Source of the DNA: Dyadobacter sp. CY347 | Lineage (GTDB): Bacteria; Bacteroidota; Bacteroidia; Cytophagales; Spirosomataceae | NCBI RefSeq assembly: GCF_021502655.1 | Contig: NZ_JAKFFT010000004.1 | Location: 310,001-374,000 of the forward strand | Length of the DNA stretch: 64,000 nt | Direction: 5' to 3' | Program-made: the position numbers and the translations under genes | Shown here: piece by piece, positions 27,701 through 35,133 of the stretch | How the letters are laid out: each line of letters begins with the position of its first letter | How positions within the stretch are numbered: the first letter of the stretch is position 1 | The notes under the pieces: generated by a model | Database searches by the model: none | The model's input: only the letters and a program-made list of their open reading frames with translations | Told to the model about the DNA's origin: nothing

Positions 27701-27876
27701 TCCGTGCTGTGAACATTTCCCTGGTTGGACGTAACTTGTTGTACTTCGCAAGAGAAACCAAGAATATCGATCCGGAAGCTACTTTCGGTGCTAACCTGAG
27801 ATACGCGGGTATCGAAGGGACCAGTTTACCTGCAACGCGCAATTATGGTGTGAACGTAAACTTCAAGTTTAAATGA
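24772..27876 (+). CDS. SusC/RagA-type TonB-dependent outer-membrane transporter (module 2)
   Basis: The product has 1034 residues. The signal peptide ends near AFA-Q. A carboxypeptidase-regulatory-like domain is at about 32-110, a TonB-box-like 'EVVVTALGIS' follows, and the plug has the 'NPDDIESMTVLKGQAASALFGARASNG'-type SusC signature. A long barrel ends in 'YGVNVNFKFK'. It shares the overall plan with the module 1 SusC but differs through the barrel, so the two are old paralogues with probably different ligands. The SusD start codon overlaps this stop codon (ATGA), giving tight translational coupling. In module 1 the two genes are instead separated by 26 bases. Confidence 0.95.
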   Translation: MKEKLLKSCSRGFIPLVVFLLFASLSAFAQGRTVTGKVTDEKDGGLPGASVTVKGSTRGTNSDAEGNFSISGVQDTDVLVFSSIGFLKQEISIGNKSVVDAKMTPDVANLEEVVVTALGISKESRKLGYSVTTIGGEVMTRARETNVANSLAGRVAGLNVKGTSGGPGGTAKILMRGMPSMNSGGSPLIVINGVPMDNTQRGSAGEWGGADGGDGIGNLNPDDIESMTVLKGQAASALFGARASNGVILVKTKAGKKGDFSVDYNLNYSMDEPRNMTDFQYEFGQGDGGLKPTTAVAAQQTARQAWGARLDGSQVIQFDGKNYAYSAQKDNIKNFYRMGSNFTNSVAVTKGGDNGSFRLSLANLDTKSIIENSGLGRKTINLTADQNITKRLSINVMANYIDEKIKGKPVLSDGPMNANNGIFLAPNIDQRILAPGFNPETGKEIVFSDDEYVTNPYFVVNQFVNDVKRKRLISAVAVKYQFADWIYAQARVGYDNANDRIFKVTPWGTGFSQNGKGALDELSNAQRTEINVDGLLGVTKSFGEDFTVDAILGANLRKNQYEKVQIGGGPFVLPYLYSWNNVVNFNRNYEVQNSEVQSAYYSVDLGYKGILNLSTTGRYDSYSTLPNSARSIFTPSVTGSFIFTDLLNSSTLSFGKVRASYARTSGEPATPYGTAIYYGVGNSFNGVPTGNFSDELPNLFLKPFTKSEVEVGLELKFFGSRLGLDVSYYNQKTKNEIMPATYSSATGYVRGVVGTGSVQNRGLEVMLTGSPVRTSKFDWNVSFNLTSVKNKILSTDQDNLDINLGSNRATLGNAVTAFVVGEAGPQIRAYDYKYHANGQIIVDASGLPVRNDKLTSYGSVLPTLYGGLNNDIRLGDFNFGVLVDYNYGNKILSATENYTYRNGLNKATLVGREGGVTTGVTESGAPNTVTATAKAYYTALANNVTEISVVDGDFIKLRQLTLGYNLPSRMVEKWPLIRAVNISLVGRNLLYFARETKNIDPEATFGANLRYAGIEGTSLPATRNYGVNVNFKFK

Positions 27877-29489
27877 AAAACAACATGAAAAAGAGTCTTA
27901 TAAATATGATCATTCTGGCAGGGCTGCTTCCATTGTCCTGTACAGATAGTTTTGACGAACTGAACACCGACCCGACAAAAGCAACCGGCGAAACATTTGA
28001 TGCCAACTTGCTATTGCCATCCGTTCAGTATAATTATGTGAATGCCACGGCAGGTTATAATGGCGGGATACTGTTCCAGAGCATGTGGGTGCAGGTTTTG
28101 GCATCAACCACTTCGGGTGCAGCCAATTATTATTCCAATGGTGACAAGTACGGGATTTCGAGCAACACGAACTCCTACCTGGCCAGCACATGGAACACCG
28201 GTTTCCGCGCAGCCAGCCTTGCCTACGAGATGGAGCAGCTTGCGAAAGACAAGCCAGCACTTGTAAACCTGACGAACATTGCGATCATCATGCAGGTGCA
28301 GAGCATTGCAACCATCTCGGATACTTACGGCGATGTGCCTTACACAGAGGCGCTGCAAGCAAAAACGGGCATTACATTGCCAGCATATGATACGCAGGAA
28401 GCGGTTTACAAATCATTGCTGACCAGACTGGATGCAGCCGTAGGCGCGCTGAATGCAGATGCAGCAATCCCAACCAACGATTCATTTGAAGGTTACGACG
28501 GAAGCATCGCGAAATGGAAAAAATATGGTTACTCACTGATGCTGAAACTGGCAATGCGTTTGACCAAGGCAGATCCTGCAACCGCTAAGGCTTACGCAGA
28601 GAAAGCAGCTGCCGGCGGCACGTTCGCAAGCGTTGCAGACGATGCTTATATCATTTTGGACGAAGCAAATGGCTATAACAATGGTAACGGAGCAGCATTG
28701 TCTACACCAGCTGATATTTATCAGGTAAGATGGAGCAAGACGATGATCGATTATCTGAAAGCGACAAACGATCCTCGTTTGAGCAGGATTGCAGAAGTTC
28801 CTGCGGCTGGATTGACAGCTAACCAGGCTCTGGCTTCCTCTGGCAGCAGCGCACCCGAAGTTCAGATTGGCCTTCCAAATGGCTTTGACCTGAATGGCGG
28901 CGCAACGGACATTTCCAAAAGCGCGGGTTATCCTGGCGGCACAGGAACAGGAGCGAACGTGACGCCTATCGGCCGTTATTCACGCCCTACGTCAATTTAT
29001 CGGTTAAGAAGCGCACCGCTTTTCGTGCTTACTTATGCTGAAACGGAATTGCTGCTTGCAGAAGCCGTAACAAGAGGCTATGCAGTTGGCGGAACGGCAG
29101 CGGCGCATTACAAGAATGGTGTTTCTGCTGGTATTCAGTCACTTGGCAAATATGGCGCAGGTGCTGCGATCACGCCTGCGGTAGCAGACGCTTACGCAAC
29201 GGCAAATCCGCTTGTGCCTGCGAATGCTTTGAAACAAATCAATGAGCAGATCTGGGCTACGACTGGTATTTTGTTCAACTTTACAGAATCCTGGAACAAC
29301 TGGAAGCGTTCCGGTTTCCCTGAGTTGAAGCCTGTAAACTATGTAGGGAATTTCTCAGGAGGCGCAATTCCAAGAAGACAACCTTACCCAACGACTGAGG
29401 CTGCTCAGAACGGAGCCAACTATGGCGAAGCAGTAGGCAGACTTTCGAGCGGAGACAACTGGGTTTCGCGCATTTGGTGGGATAAATAG
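27873..29489 (+). CDS. SusD/RagB-family surface lipoprotein (module 2)
   Basis: The product has 538 residues if the overlapping ATG at 27873 is used; a second ATG at 27885 gives a more compact signal peptide. The lipobox is P-L-S-C23, followed by T-D-S-F-D-E, an acidic surface-export-type start. The SusD-like_2 fold is indicated by 'ISDTYGDVPYTEALQ' (about 147-161), 'YAETELLLAEAVTRGYAVGG' (about 388-407) and the terminal 'SRIWWDK'. It is the surface ligand-binding partner of the SusC gene it overlaps. Two successive hairpins follow the stop before the next gene. Confidence 0.93.
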   Translation: MKNNMKKSLINMIILAGLLPLSCTDSFDELNTDPTKATGETFDANLLLPSVQYNYVNATAGYNGGILFQSMWVQVLASTTSGAANYYSNGDKYGISSNTNSYLASTWNTGFRAASLAYEMEQLAKDKPALVNLTNIAIIMQVQSIATISDTYGDVPYTEALQAKTGITLPAYDTQEAVYKSLLTRLDAAVGALNADAAIPTNDSFEGYDGSIAKWKKYGYSLMLKLAMRLTKADPATAKAYAEKAAAGGTFASVADDAYIILDEANGYNNGNGAALSTPADIYQVRWSKTMIDYLKATNDPRLSRIAEVPAAGLTANQALASSGSSAPEVQIGLPNGFDLNGGATDISKSAGYPGGTGTGANVTPIGRYSRPTSIYRLRSAPLFVLTYAETELLLAEAVTRGYAVGGTAAAHYKNGVSAGIQSLGKYGAGAAITPAVADAYATANPLVPANALKQINEQIWATTGILFNFTESWNNWKRSGFPELKPVNYVGNFSGGAIPRRQPYPTTEAAQNGANYGEAVGRLSSGDNWVSRIWWDK

Positions 29490-29500
29490 AAAATAAAATT

Positions 29501-29535
29501 AAAGCGGTAAGAAATGTAAATTTTCTTACCGCTTT
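29501..29535 (+). terminator. first of two tandem hairpins after the second SusD gene
   Basis: AAAGCGGTAAGAAA (29501-29514) is exactly complementary to TTTCTTACCGCTTT (29522-29535), with a seven-base loop. It begins 11 bases after the SusD stop. The T run is inside the stem rather than after it, so it may act mainly as a 3' stabiliser. Confidence 0.65.
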
Positions 29536-29560
29536 CAAAAAATTGATTGCACTAAGTTTT

Positions 29561-29592
29561 AACTTCAACCTTTCGTTGAAGTTTTTTATTTT
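29561..29592 (+). terminator. second tandem hairpin, a canonical intrinsic terminator
   Basis: AACTTCAAC (29561-29569) pairs with GTTGAAGTT (29575-29583) across a CTTTC loop and is followed by TTTTATTTT. This is a standard rho-independent terminator placed 38 bases before the CRTAC1-like start at 29631. Confidence 0.75.
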
Positions 29593-29630
29593 ACAAAATA
29601 TCTTCCTCCTTAAACAGGCACAATCGCTTA

Positions 29631-32600
29631 ATGCATACAAAAAAGCCCCATCGTTACCTGGTTTTTGTATTGTTTCTGACTGTTCATTTTGCTGCGGTCA
29701 GAGCGCAGCAGCCTTTGTTCCAATTGCTTCCCGCCAAACAAACCGGCATTAATTTCGTCAATACCATTACCGAGGATGAAGGACAGAATGTAATGTCCTA
29801 CGAATATTTTTACAACGGCGGCGGCGTGGCAGTCGGCGACATTAATAACGATGGTTTCGAAGACCTTTTCTTTACCTCAAACATGGGGGCGAATAAGCTT
29901 TACCTCAATCTGGGCGCGACGAAAGGGCAGGCTTTAAAATTCAAGGACATTACCAATGCAGCAGGCAAAGGTTTGGAAGGCCGTAAAGATGGCTGGAAAA
30001 CGGGCGTTACCATGGCTGATGTGAATGGCGACGGCCTGCTGGACATTTACATTTGCTACTCAGGTAAAGTGGCCGATGAAAAACGAAAAAATCAGCTCTT
30101 CATCAATCAGGGAAATCTTAAATTTTTGGAACAGGCCGCTCAATATGGCCTGGATAATATCAGTTACAGCACACAAGCCGCATTTTTTGACTACGACAAC
30201 GATGGCGACCTGGATATGATGCTTTTGAACCATAGCGTCAAGAAGATCGACAATATGGAGCTTGCAAAAGCCAAGCAGGAGACTGACATGCTCGCAGGCA
30301 ATAAGTTATTTGAAAATCAGAAAAACCAATTTAAAGAAGTTACGCAAACTGCTGGCATTCACCAGTATCCGCTTACATTCGGGCTGGGTATGGCCATAGC
30401 GGACATTAACCAGGACGGCTGGCAGGACATTTACGTAACCAACGATTACAACGAGTCGGATTATTTGTATATCAATAACAAAAACGGCACATTCAGTGAT
30501 GTTACCCAGCAGTATTTCAGGCATTTAGCGCAATTCTCGATGGGCATTGACATTGCGGATTTCAATAATGACGGCTTGCCTGATGTGATGTCGCTGGATA
30601 TGCTTCCGGAAGACAACCAGCGCCAGAAACTATTGCAGTTGCAGGAAAATTACGAGGCATTTGAGCTCATGATGAACCAGAAGCTGCACAAGCAATATAT
30701 GCGCAACATGTTGCAGCTCAACAACGGGGACGGCACATTCAGCGAGATCGCGCAGTTTTCTGGCGTTTCCAATACAGATTGGAGTTGGAGCCCGCTCCTG
30801 GCAGATTTCGATAATGATGGTTATAAAGACCTTTTCGTTTCCAATGGTTATTTAAGGGACTATACCAACAAGGATTTTCTGAAATACTGGGGCGATTATA
30901 AGATCAGAAGGGCGGTGGATAAAGAGCCATTTTTATTAATGGACCTCATCAGGGCGATGCCTTCGACGAAGCTGGCCAGCTATGTTTTTAAAAATAATAA
31001 AGACCTGACATTCACCAAAATGCAGGAACCCTGGGGAATGGCGCAGCCTGCGGTTTCCAGCGGTGCAGTTTATGCCGATCTCGATAATGATGGAGATCTC
31101 GACCTGGTTGTGAACAACATTAATGATCCCGCATTTGTATACCAAAACATGAGCCGGGAACAAGCGGTTAATGCGTGGTTTCAGATTAAGCTTAAAGACA
31201 ATGTTGCCAATAAAAATGCGGTCGGAGCGAAGGTTTATATTTATGCAAAAGGCACACAACAATATCAGGAAGTAAATCCCAACCGCGGTTATTTGTCGTG
31301 CACACCCACGAGGCTGCATTTCGGATTGGAAACAGCGACGAGCATTGATTCTGTAAAAGTGATCTGGCCGGACGGGACGGGCGAGTTGTTGAAAGATGTA
31401 AAAGCGAATCAGTTACTGGTCCTTCAAAAATCAGGGAAAGCGGATAAAAAGCCGTTCACTGCAAAAACCGATGCGCCTATTTTTCAAAAACAAAACAGCA
31501 GCATTGCTTATCAGCATGAAGGTTTCAATGAAAACGATTTCAAACGCCAACCTTTAATGTTGTCCATGTATTCACAAACCGGCCCGATTGTGGCAAAAGG
31601 GGATGTGAATAGGGATGGTCTGGAAGATGTTTTCGTGAGCGGCGACCAGAACAAGCAAGCAAAAATCTGGTTGCAGCAGAAAGACGGAACATTCAAGGAA
31701 ATGCCTGATTTTGCCGTGGGCGACGAGAATATTTCCGCAGCAACTTCCGCCATTTTCTTCGATGCGAATGGCGATGGATTTGATGATCTGTATGTGGCCA
31801 AAGGCGGTTACTCCATGTTTGAGCCTAATACGATCTCGTTGCAGGATGAAATGTATCTCAACGACGGAAAAGGCAAGCTGAACCTGTCCGTTTTGTCTCT
31901 GCCCAATCTAAAATCCAGCAGTAAATCCTGCGTTCGTGCATTTGATTTTGATAAAGACGGCGACCAGGATCTCTTCATCGGCGGGCGCATTATTCCGGGC
32001 CGTTATCCCGAAACGCCGGTTTCTTACTTGCTGATCAATGATGGAAGAGGGAATTATAAAGTCAAAGACTCTCCTTTCTTCAAAATCGGTATGGTAACCG
32101 ATGCGCAATGGGCGGATCTGGACGCGGATGGAAATGTAGAGCTCATCATTTGCGGTGAAATGATGCCGATAAAAGTCTTTTCTTTCAGCAATAATGATTT
32201 CACCGACAATACATTAAAGTTCTTCAAGCGAGAAGAATCCGGGTTCTGGTCATCGCTATTCATCGGCGATCTAAACCAAGACGGAAAGCCGGACATTGTG
32301 GCTGGGAACATGGGCCTTAACACGCAGATCAAAGCTTCTGAAAAGGAACCGGCGGAACTCTATTATGCAGATTTTGACAAAAACGGCTCCATTGATCCCT
32401 TTTTCAGCTTTTATGTTCAGGGAAAATCCTATCCTTTTGTAAGCCGCGATGAACTGAATGATCAGATCTATCCCATGCGCAAAAAATTTCCTTACTATAA
32501 GGATTATGCAAATGTTTCCATCACCAATATGTTCTCGGCCGAAGAGCTCAGCAATGCAACCAAATTGGAAGTAACAGAAATGCGCTCCATTTGTTTTTTA

Positions 32601-32945
32601 AGTAAAAACGGAACATTTGAAAAACAACCTTTGCCCGTGCAGGCGCAGTTTGCACCCGTAACCATGATCGCATCCGGCGACTACAACCACGATGGAAAAG
32701 CGGACCTGCTTCTAATGGGAAACAAAACAGATAACCGGTTGAAAATCGGGAGTATGGATGCCAATTACGGCTGCGTGCTGGCGGGAGACGGAAAAGGTGG
32801 TTTTGCTTACATTCCACAGCCGCTTTCGGGATTATCGGTCGCAGGCGATGTGAAATCCTGCGTTCAGATTAAAATTAACAATGAGCCATGCCTGGTTATA
32901 GGTCCATTTAACGAGTCATTACAATTTTACAAAAGAGCAAAGTGA
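29631..32945 (+). CDS. CRTAC1-like FG-GAP/VCBS repeat protein with ASPIC/UnbV domain (module 2)
   Basis: The product has 1104 residues. It has a Sec signal peptide (cleavage near VRA-Q25) but no lipobox Cys, unlike its module 1 paralogue. The repeat plan is the same. N-terminal D-rich loops (DINNDGFEDLFF, DVNGDGLLDIYI, DYDNDGDLDMM, DINQDGWQDIYV, DFDNDGYKDLFV, DLDNDGDLDLV) come first. An ASPIC/UnbV segment follows ('LHFGLETATSIDSVKVIWPDG' region, about 560-590), then a second set of loops (DVNRDGLEDVFV, DANGDGFDDLYV, DFDKDGDQDLFI, DLNQDGKPDIV). No T9SS sorting domain is present at the C-terminus (ends LQFYKRAK), so it is probably periplasmic or held by a partner. Its stop overlaps the haloperoxidase-family start by four bases (GTGA), so the two proteins should be made together. 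Confidence 0.87.
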   Translation: MHTKKPHRYLVFVLFLTVHFAAVRAQQPLFQLLPAKQTGINFVNTITEDEGQNVMSYEYFYNGGGVAVGDINNDGFEDLFFTSNMGANKLYLNLGATKGQALKFKDITNAAGKGLEGRKDGWKTGVTMADVNGDGLLDIYICYSGKVADEKRKNQLFINQGNLKFLEQAAQYGLDNISYSTQAAFFDYDNDGDLDMMLLNHSVKKIDNMELAKAKQETDMLAGNKLFENQKNQFKEVTQTAGIHQYPLTFGLGMAIADINQDGWQDIYVTNDYNESDYLYINNKNGTFSDVTQQYFRHLAQFSMGIDIADFNNDGLPDVMSLDMLPEDNQRQKLLQLQENYEAFELMMNQKLHKQYMRNMLQLNNGDGTFSEIAQFSGVSNTDWSWSPLLADFDNDGYKDLFVSNGYLRDYTNKDFLKYWGDYKIRRAVDKEPFLLMDLIRAMPSTKLASYVFKNNKDLTFTKMQEPWGMAQPAVSSGAVYADLDNDGDLDLVVNNINDPAFVYQNMSREQAVNAWFQIKLKDNVANKNAVGAKVYIYAKGTQQYQEVNPNRGYLSCTPTRLHFGLETATSIDSVKVIWPDGTGELLKDVKANQLLVLQKSGKADKKPFTAKTDAPIFQKQNSSIAYQHEGFNENDFKRQPLMLSMYSQTGPIVAKGDVNRDGLEDVFVSGDQNKQAKIWLQQKDGTFKEMPDFAVGDENISAATSAIFFDANGDGFDDLYVAKGGYSMFEPNTISLQDEMYLNDGKGKLNLSVLSLPNLKSSSKSCVRAFDFDKDGDQDLFIGGRIIPGRYPETPVSYLLINDGRGNYKVKDSPFFKIGMVTDAQWADLDADGNVELIICGEMMPIKVFSFSNNDFTDNTLKFFKREESGFWSSLFIGDLNQDGKPDIVAGNMGLNTQIKASEKEPAELYYADFDKNGSIDPFFSFYVQGKSYPFVSRDELNDQIYPMRKKFPYYKDYANVSITNMFSAEELSNATKLEVTEMRSICFLSKNGTFEKQPLPVQAQFAPVTMIASGDYNHDGKADLLLMGNKTDNRLKIGSMDANYGCVLAGDGKGGFAYIPQPLSGLSVAGDVKSCVQIKINNEPCLVIGPFNESLQFYKRAK

Positions 32946-34261
32946 TCCGGGTATTTTTCATATTGGCGCTGCTGGTGAGCCAGGCCTCGGTGGGACAAAA
33001 AACAAAGGCAGAGCTGCGGACCCATTTGCAGCCTGCTGTTTTTTCGATCACAATGGTCATGATCCACGACGTGGTTAACCCACCGGCGGCGAGCCGATTT
33101 TACACTTATTGCCTGATGGGCGCTTACGAAATTGTGGCGCAGCATAACAAGCAAATAGTTTCTCCTACCAAATTTATCCCAGGCATCCAGCCCGTGGCCA
33201 TTACCGCTGCACCCGGCTATAATTACCAGCTCGCGGCACTTTATTGCATTCTGGAAACGGGCAGGCTCATTCTTCCTTCGGGTTATATGCTGGAAGAGGA
33301 CCAGAAAAAGCTGATCAGTGCATTGCTCAGGGAAGGCCATTCACAAAAGACCATTGATGATGCCATTGCCGTTGCCCAGGAAGTGGCCAAGCAAACCGTT
33401 GCCAATGCGAATACCGACGGTTACCTGAAATTAAGCACCAGGCTGCGTTACCGGCCCAAAAAAGGCGAGGCATACTGGTATCCTACGCCACCGGGATATA
33501 TGGAAGGCATCGAGCCGCATTGGAAAACCATCCGGACGGTGATGATCGATTCCTGCAATCAGTTTATACCAAAACCGCCGGTTGAATTCAGCAAAGACAG
33601 CACCAGCGAATTTTACCGGCTTTCGAAAGAAGTCTACGACGTTGGCAGGAATATGACGCCAAAGAAGCGGTTTATTGCTTCTTACTGGGACTGTAACCCT
33701 TTCGCGATCAACACTTCCGGCCATATGTCCATTGGTTTTAAAAAAATAAGCCCCGGCGGTCACTGGATGAACATTACCAGCATTGCCACTACGAAAGCTG
33801 GTCTGGATCTGGATAAGGGCATTATGGTGCATGCATTGACAGCAGCGACGCTGCTGGATTCCTTCATCAGCTGCTGGGACGAAAAATACAGGAGCAGCCG
33901 CGTCCGACCCGAAACCGTGATCACCCGCTACATTGACCAGAAGTGGCAGCCGCTGCTGCAAACGCCACCTTTTCCCGAATACACAAGCGGCCACAGCGTC
34001 ATTTCCACAGCGGTAGCCGAGACATTGACCTATCTGCTTGGAGATAATTTTTCTTTCCGAGACGATACAGAAGTGATTTTCGACTTGCCTACGCGCGATT
34101 TCAAATCGTTCAGGCAGGCAGCCGAGGAAGCGGCGATTTCGAGGTTGTATGGCGGCATACATTATCGCGATGCCATTGAAAACGGACAAAGTCAGGGCAA
34201 AGCGATAGGCGATTTTATTGTTGACAAATTAAAAGCAAACGGCATAAAACCAGCCATTTGA
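32942..34261 (+). CDS. vanadium-dependent haloperoxidase-family (PAP2 superfamily) exported protein
   Basis: The product has 439 residues and starts at a GTG within the previous gene's stop. A signal peptide (to about VG-Q19) implies export. The vanadate/phosphate-binding signature is complete: K315-x6-R322-P323, then T348-S349-G350-H351, then S400-R401-x5-H407. These match the KxxxxxxRP, (P)SGH and SRxxxxxH motifs shared by vanadium haloperoxidases and PAP2 acid phosphatases. The helical spacing and length are those of the bacterial vanadium-haloperoxidase group that sits beside ASPIC/UnbV genes, rather than of membrane PAP2 phosphatases. It could oxidise halides with hydrogen peroxide or act as a soluble acid phosphatase; the motif alone does not decide. 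Translational coupling with the CRTAC1-like gene suggests a functional pair. Confidence 0.85.
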   Translation: MIRVFFILALLVSQASVGQKTKAELRTHLQPAVFSITMVMIHDVVNPPAASRFYTYCLMGAYEIVAQHNKQIVSPTKFIPGIQPVAITAAPGYNYQLAALYCILETGRLILPSGYMLEEDQKKLISALLREGHSQKTIDDAIAVAQEVAKQTVANANTDGYLKLSTRLRYRPKKGEAYWYPTPPGYMEGIEPHWKTIRTVMIDSCNQFIPKPPVEFSKDSTSEFYRLSKEVYDVGRNMTPKKRFIASYWDCNPFAINTSGHMSIGFKKISPGGHWMNITSIATTKAGLDLDKGIMVHALTAATLLDSFISCWDEKYRSSRVRPETVITRYIDQKWQPLLQTPPFPEYTSGHSVISTAVAETLTYLLGDNFSFRDDTEVIFDLPTRDFKSFRQAAEEAAISRLYGGIHYRDAIENGQSQGKAIGDFIVDKLKANGIKPAI

Positions 34262-34304
34262 CAAATATCAGAATCCTGACCTCCCGACTTTCCCGCTAAA
34301 TCAG

Positions 34305-34312
34305 TAGTTTTG
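34305..34312 (+). promoter_or_regulatory. possible -7 box before the small beta-barrel gene
   Basis: TAGTTTTG matches TAnnTTTG exactly and ends 29 bases before the ATG at 34342. No TTG is found at the -33 position. If real, it separates the SusC/SusD/haloperoxidase block from the following genes. Confidence 0.4.
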
Positions 34313-34341
34313 GGGACTGTGCTTTCAGGTCAACTCACGTA

Positions 34342-35013
34342 ATGAAGAACATAACGATCATTTTGCTGCTGCTCTCTTGCTTACCCTGCATGTCCCTGCA
34401 CGCGCAGGAAACGGTGAGAAATGGATCGCAAACGGCCGATAGCAAATGGAAGTTCGGTGTTAATGGTGGTTATGGACAACGCGTTTTCAGGTCGCGGAAT
34501 ATTGTAACCAACACGCAGAAACGTTATTTCAAAGATTTCAAATCCGGCATTTCTTATGGCGGCGAAGTCGCTTACTTTCCCTGGAAAAAAGTTGGTTTTG
34601 GTGTAAAATACGACCGTTATCAGAGCAAAGCCACGCTTGAAAATGTGATGACCGAAGATGTTGCAGTCCAGTTCCTGGGCGGCGAAGTCATTCATAAGGC
34701 CATCATGAAAAACCCCAAGAATGCAATCCTGACGTCGCTATTGCTTGGTTATCAGCCTTATCGCAACCATACGCAAGTAGGAGAGAATGCATTTACATTC
34801 AGCGGCAAAACGATGGGCTGGGGCGTGAGTGTAGGCGTTGAACATCGTTTGAGCCAGAAATTTGCGCTTAATTTCACCGGCTCTGCGATGATGGGCGCCG
34901 TTTACCGGTTGCAGCGCAAAACGGACCTGAGCACCCAAACGCTGCACTTGTCAAAGGACGACAGTGTTGATCTTTCCAGATTCTCGCTTTCCGTCGGATT
35001 CAGCTTTTTTTAA
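34342..35013 (+). CDS. small outer-membrane beta-barrel-like protein
   Basis: The 223-residue product has a signal peptide ending near LHA-Q22. The remainder alternates short polar turns with amphipathic strands rich in Gly and aromatic residues ('GVNGGYGQRVF', 'ISYGGEVAYFPW', 'GFGVKYDRY', 'WGVSVGVEHRL'). It ends in 'LSVGFSFF' with the terminal Phe expected for BAM-assembled barrels. The length suits an eight- to ten-strand barrel. No enzyme motif is seen. It probably begins a separate transcription unit, given the -7-like box upstream and the 80-base gap after the haloperoxidase gene. Confidence 0.75.
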   Translation: MKNITIILLLLSCLPCMSLHAQETVRNGSQTADSKWKFGVNGGYGQRVFRSRNIVTNTQKRYFKDFKSGISYGGEVAYFPWKKVGFGVKYDRYQSKATLENVMTEDVAVQFLGGEVIHKAIMKNPKNAILTSLLLGYQPYRNHTQVGENAFTFSGKTMGWGVSVGVEHRLSQKFALNFTGSAMMGAVYRLQRKTDLSTQTLHLSKDDSVDLSRFSLSVGFSFF

Positions 35014-35133
35014 AGTTCTATGAAAAAGTAAGGGAAAAATTGGATGAAACAGTCTTCATTAGAAAGACAGTAGTTTCTTCCGTATTTTACGTTATATCCT
35101 TGCTGTCCGGCTTTGATCCTAAATTTCTTCACC

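Noticed and set aside
21226..32945. CRTAC1-like repeats as adhesins or integrin-like phage or RTX proteins
   Set aside because: The D-x-N/D-x-D-G loops with a central ASPIC/UnbV segment match CRTAC1-like propeller proteins. No RTX nonapeptide arrays or type I secretion genes are present.
33431..34189. A 252-codon minus-strand frame inside the haloperoxidase-family gene
   Set aside because: The plus-strand gene carries complete catalytic motifs over the same bases. The minus frame translates to a composition typical of an antisense shadow with no recognisable domain.
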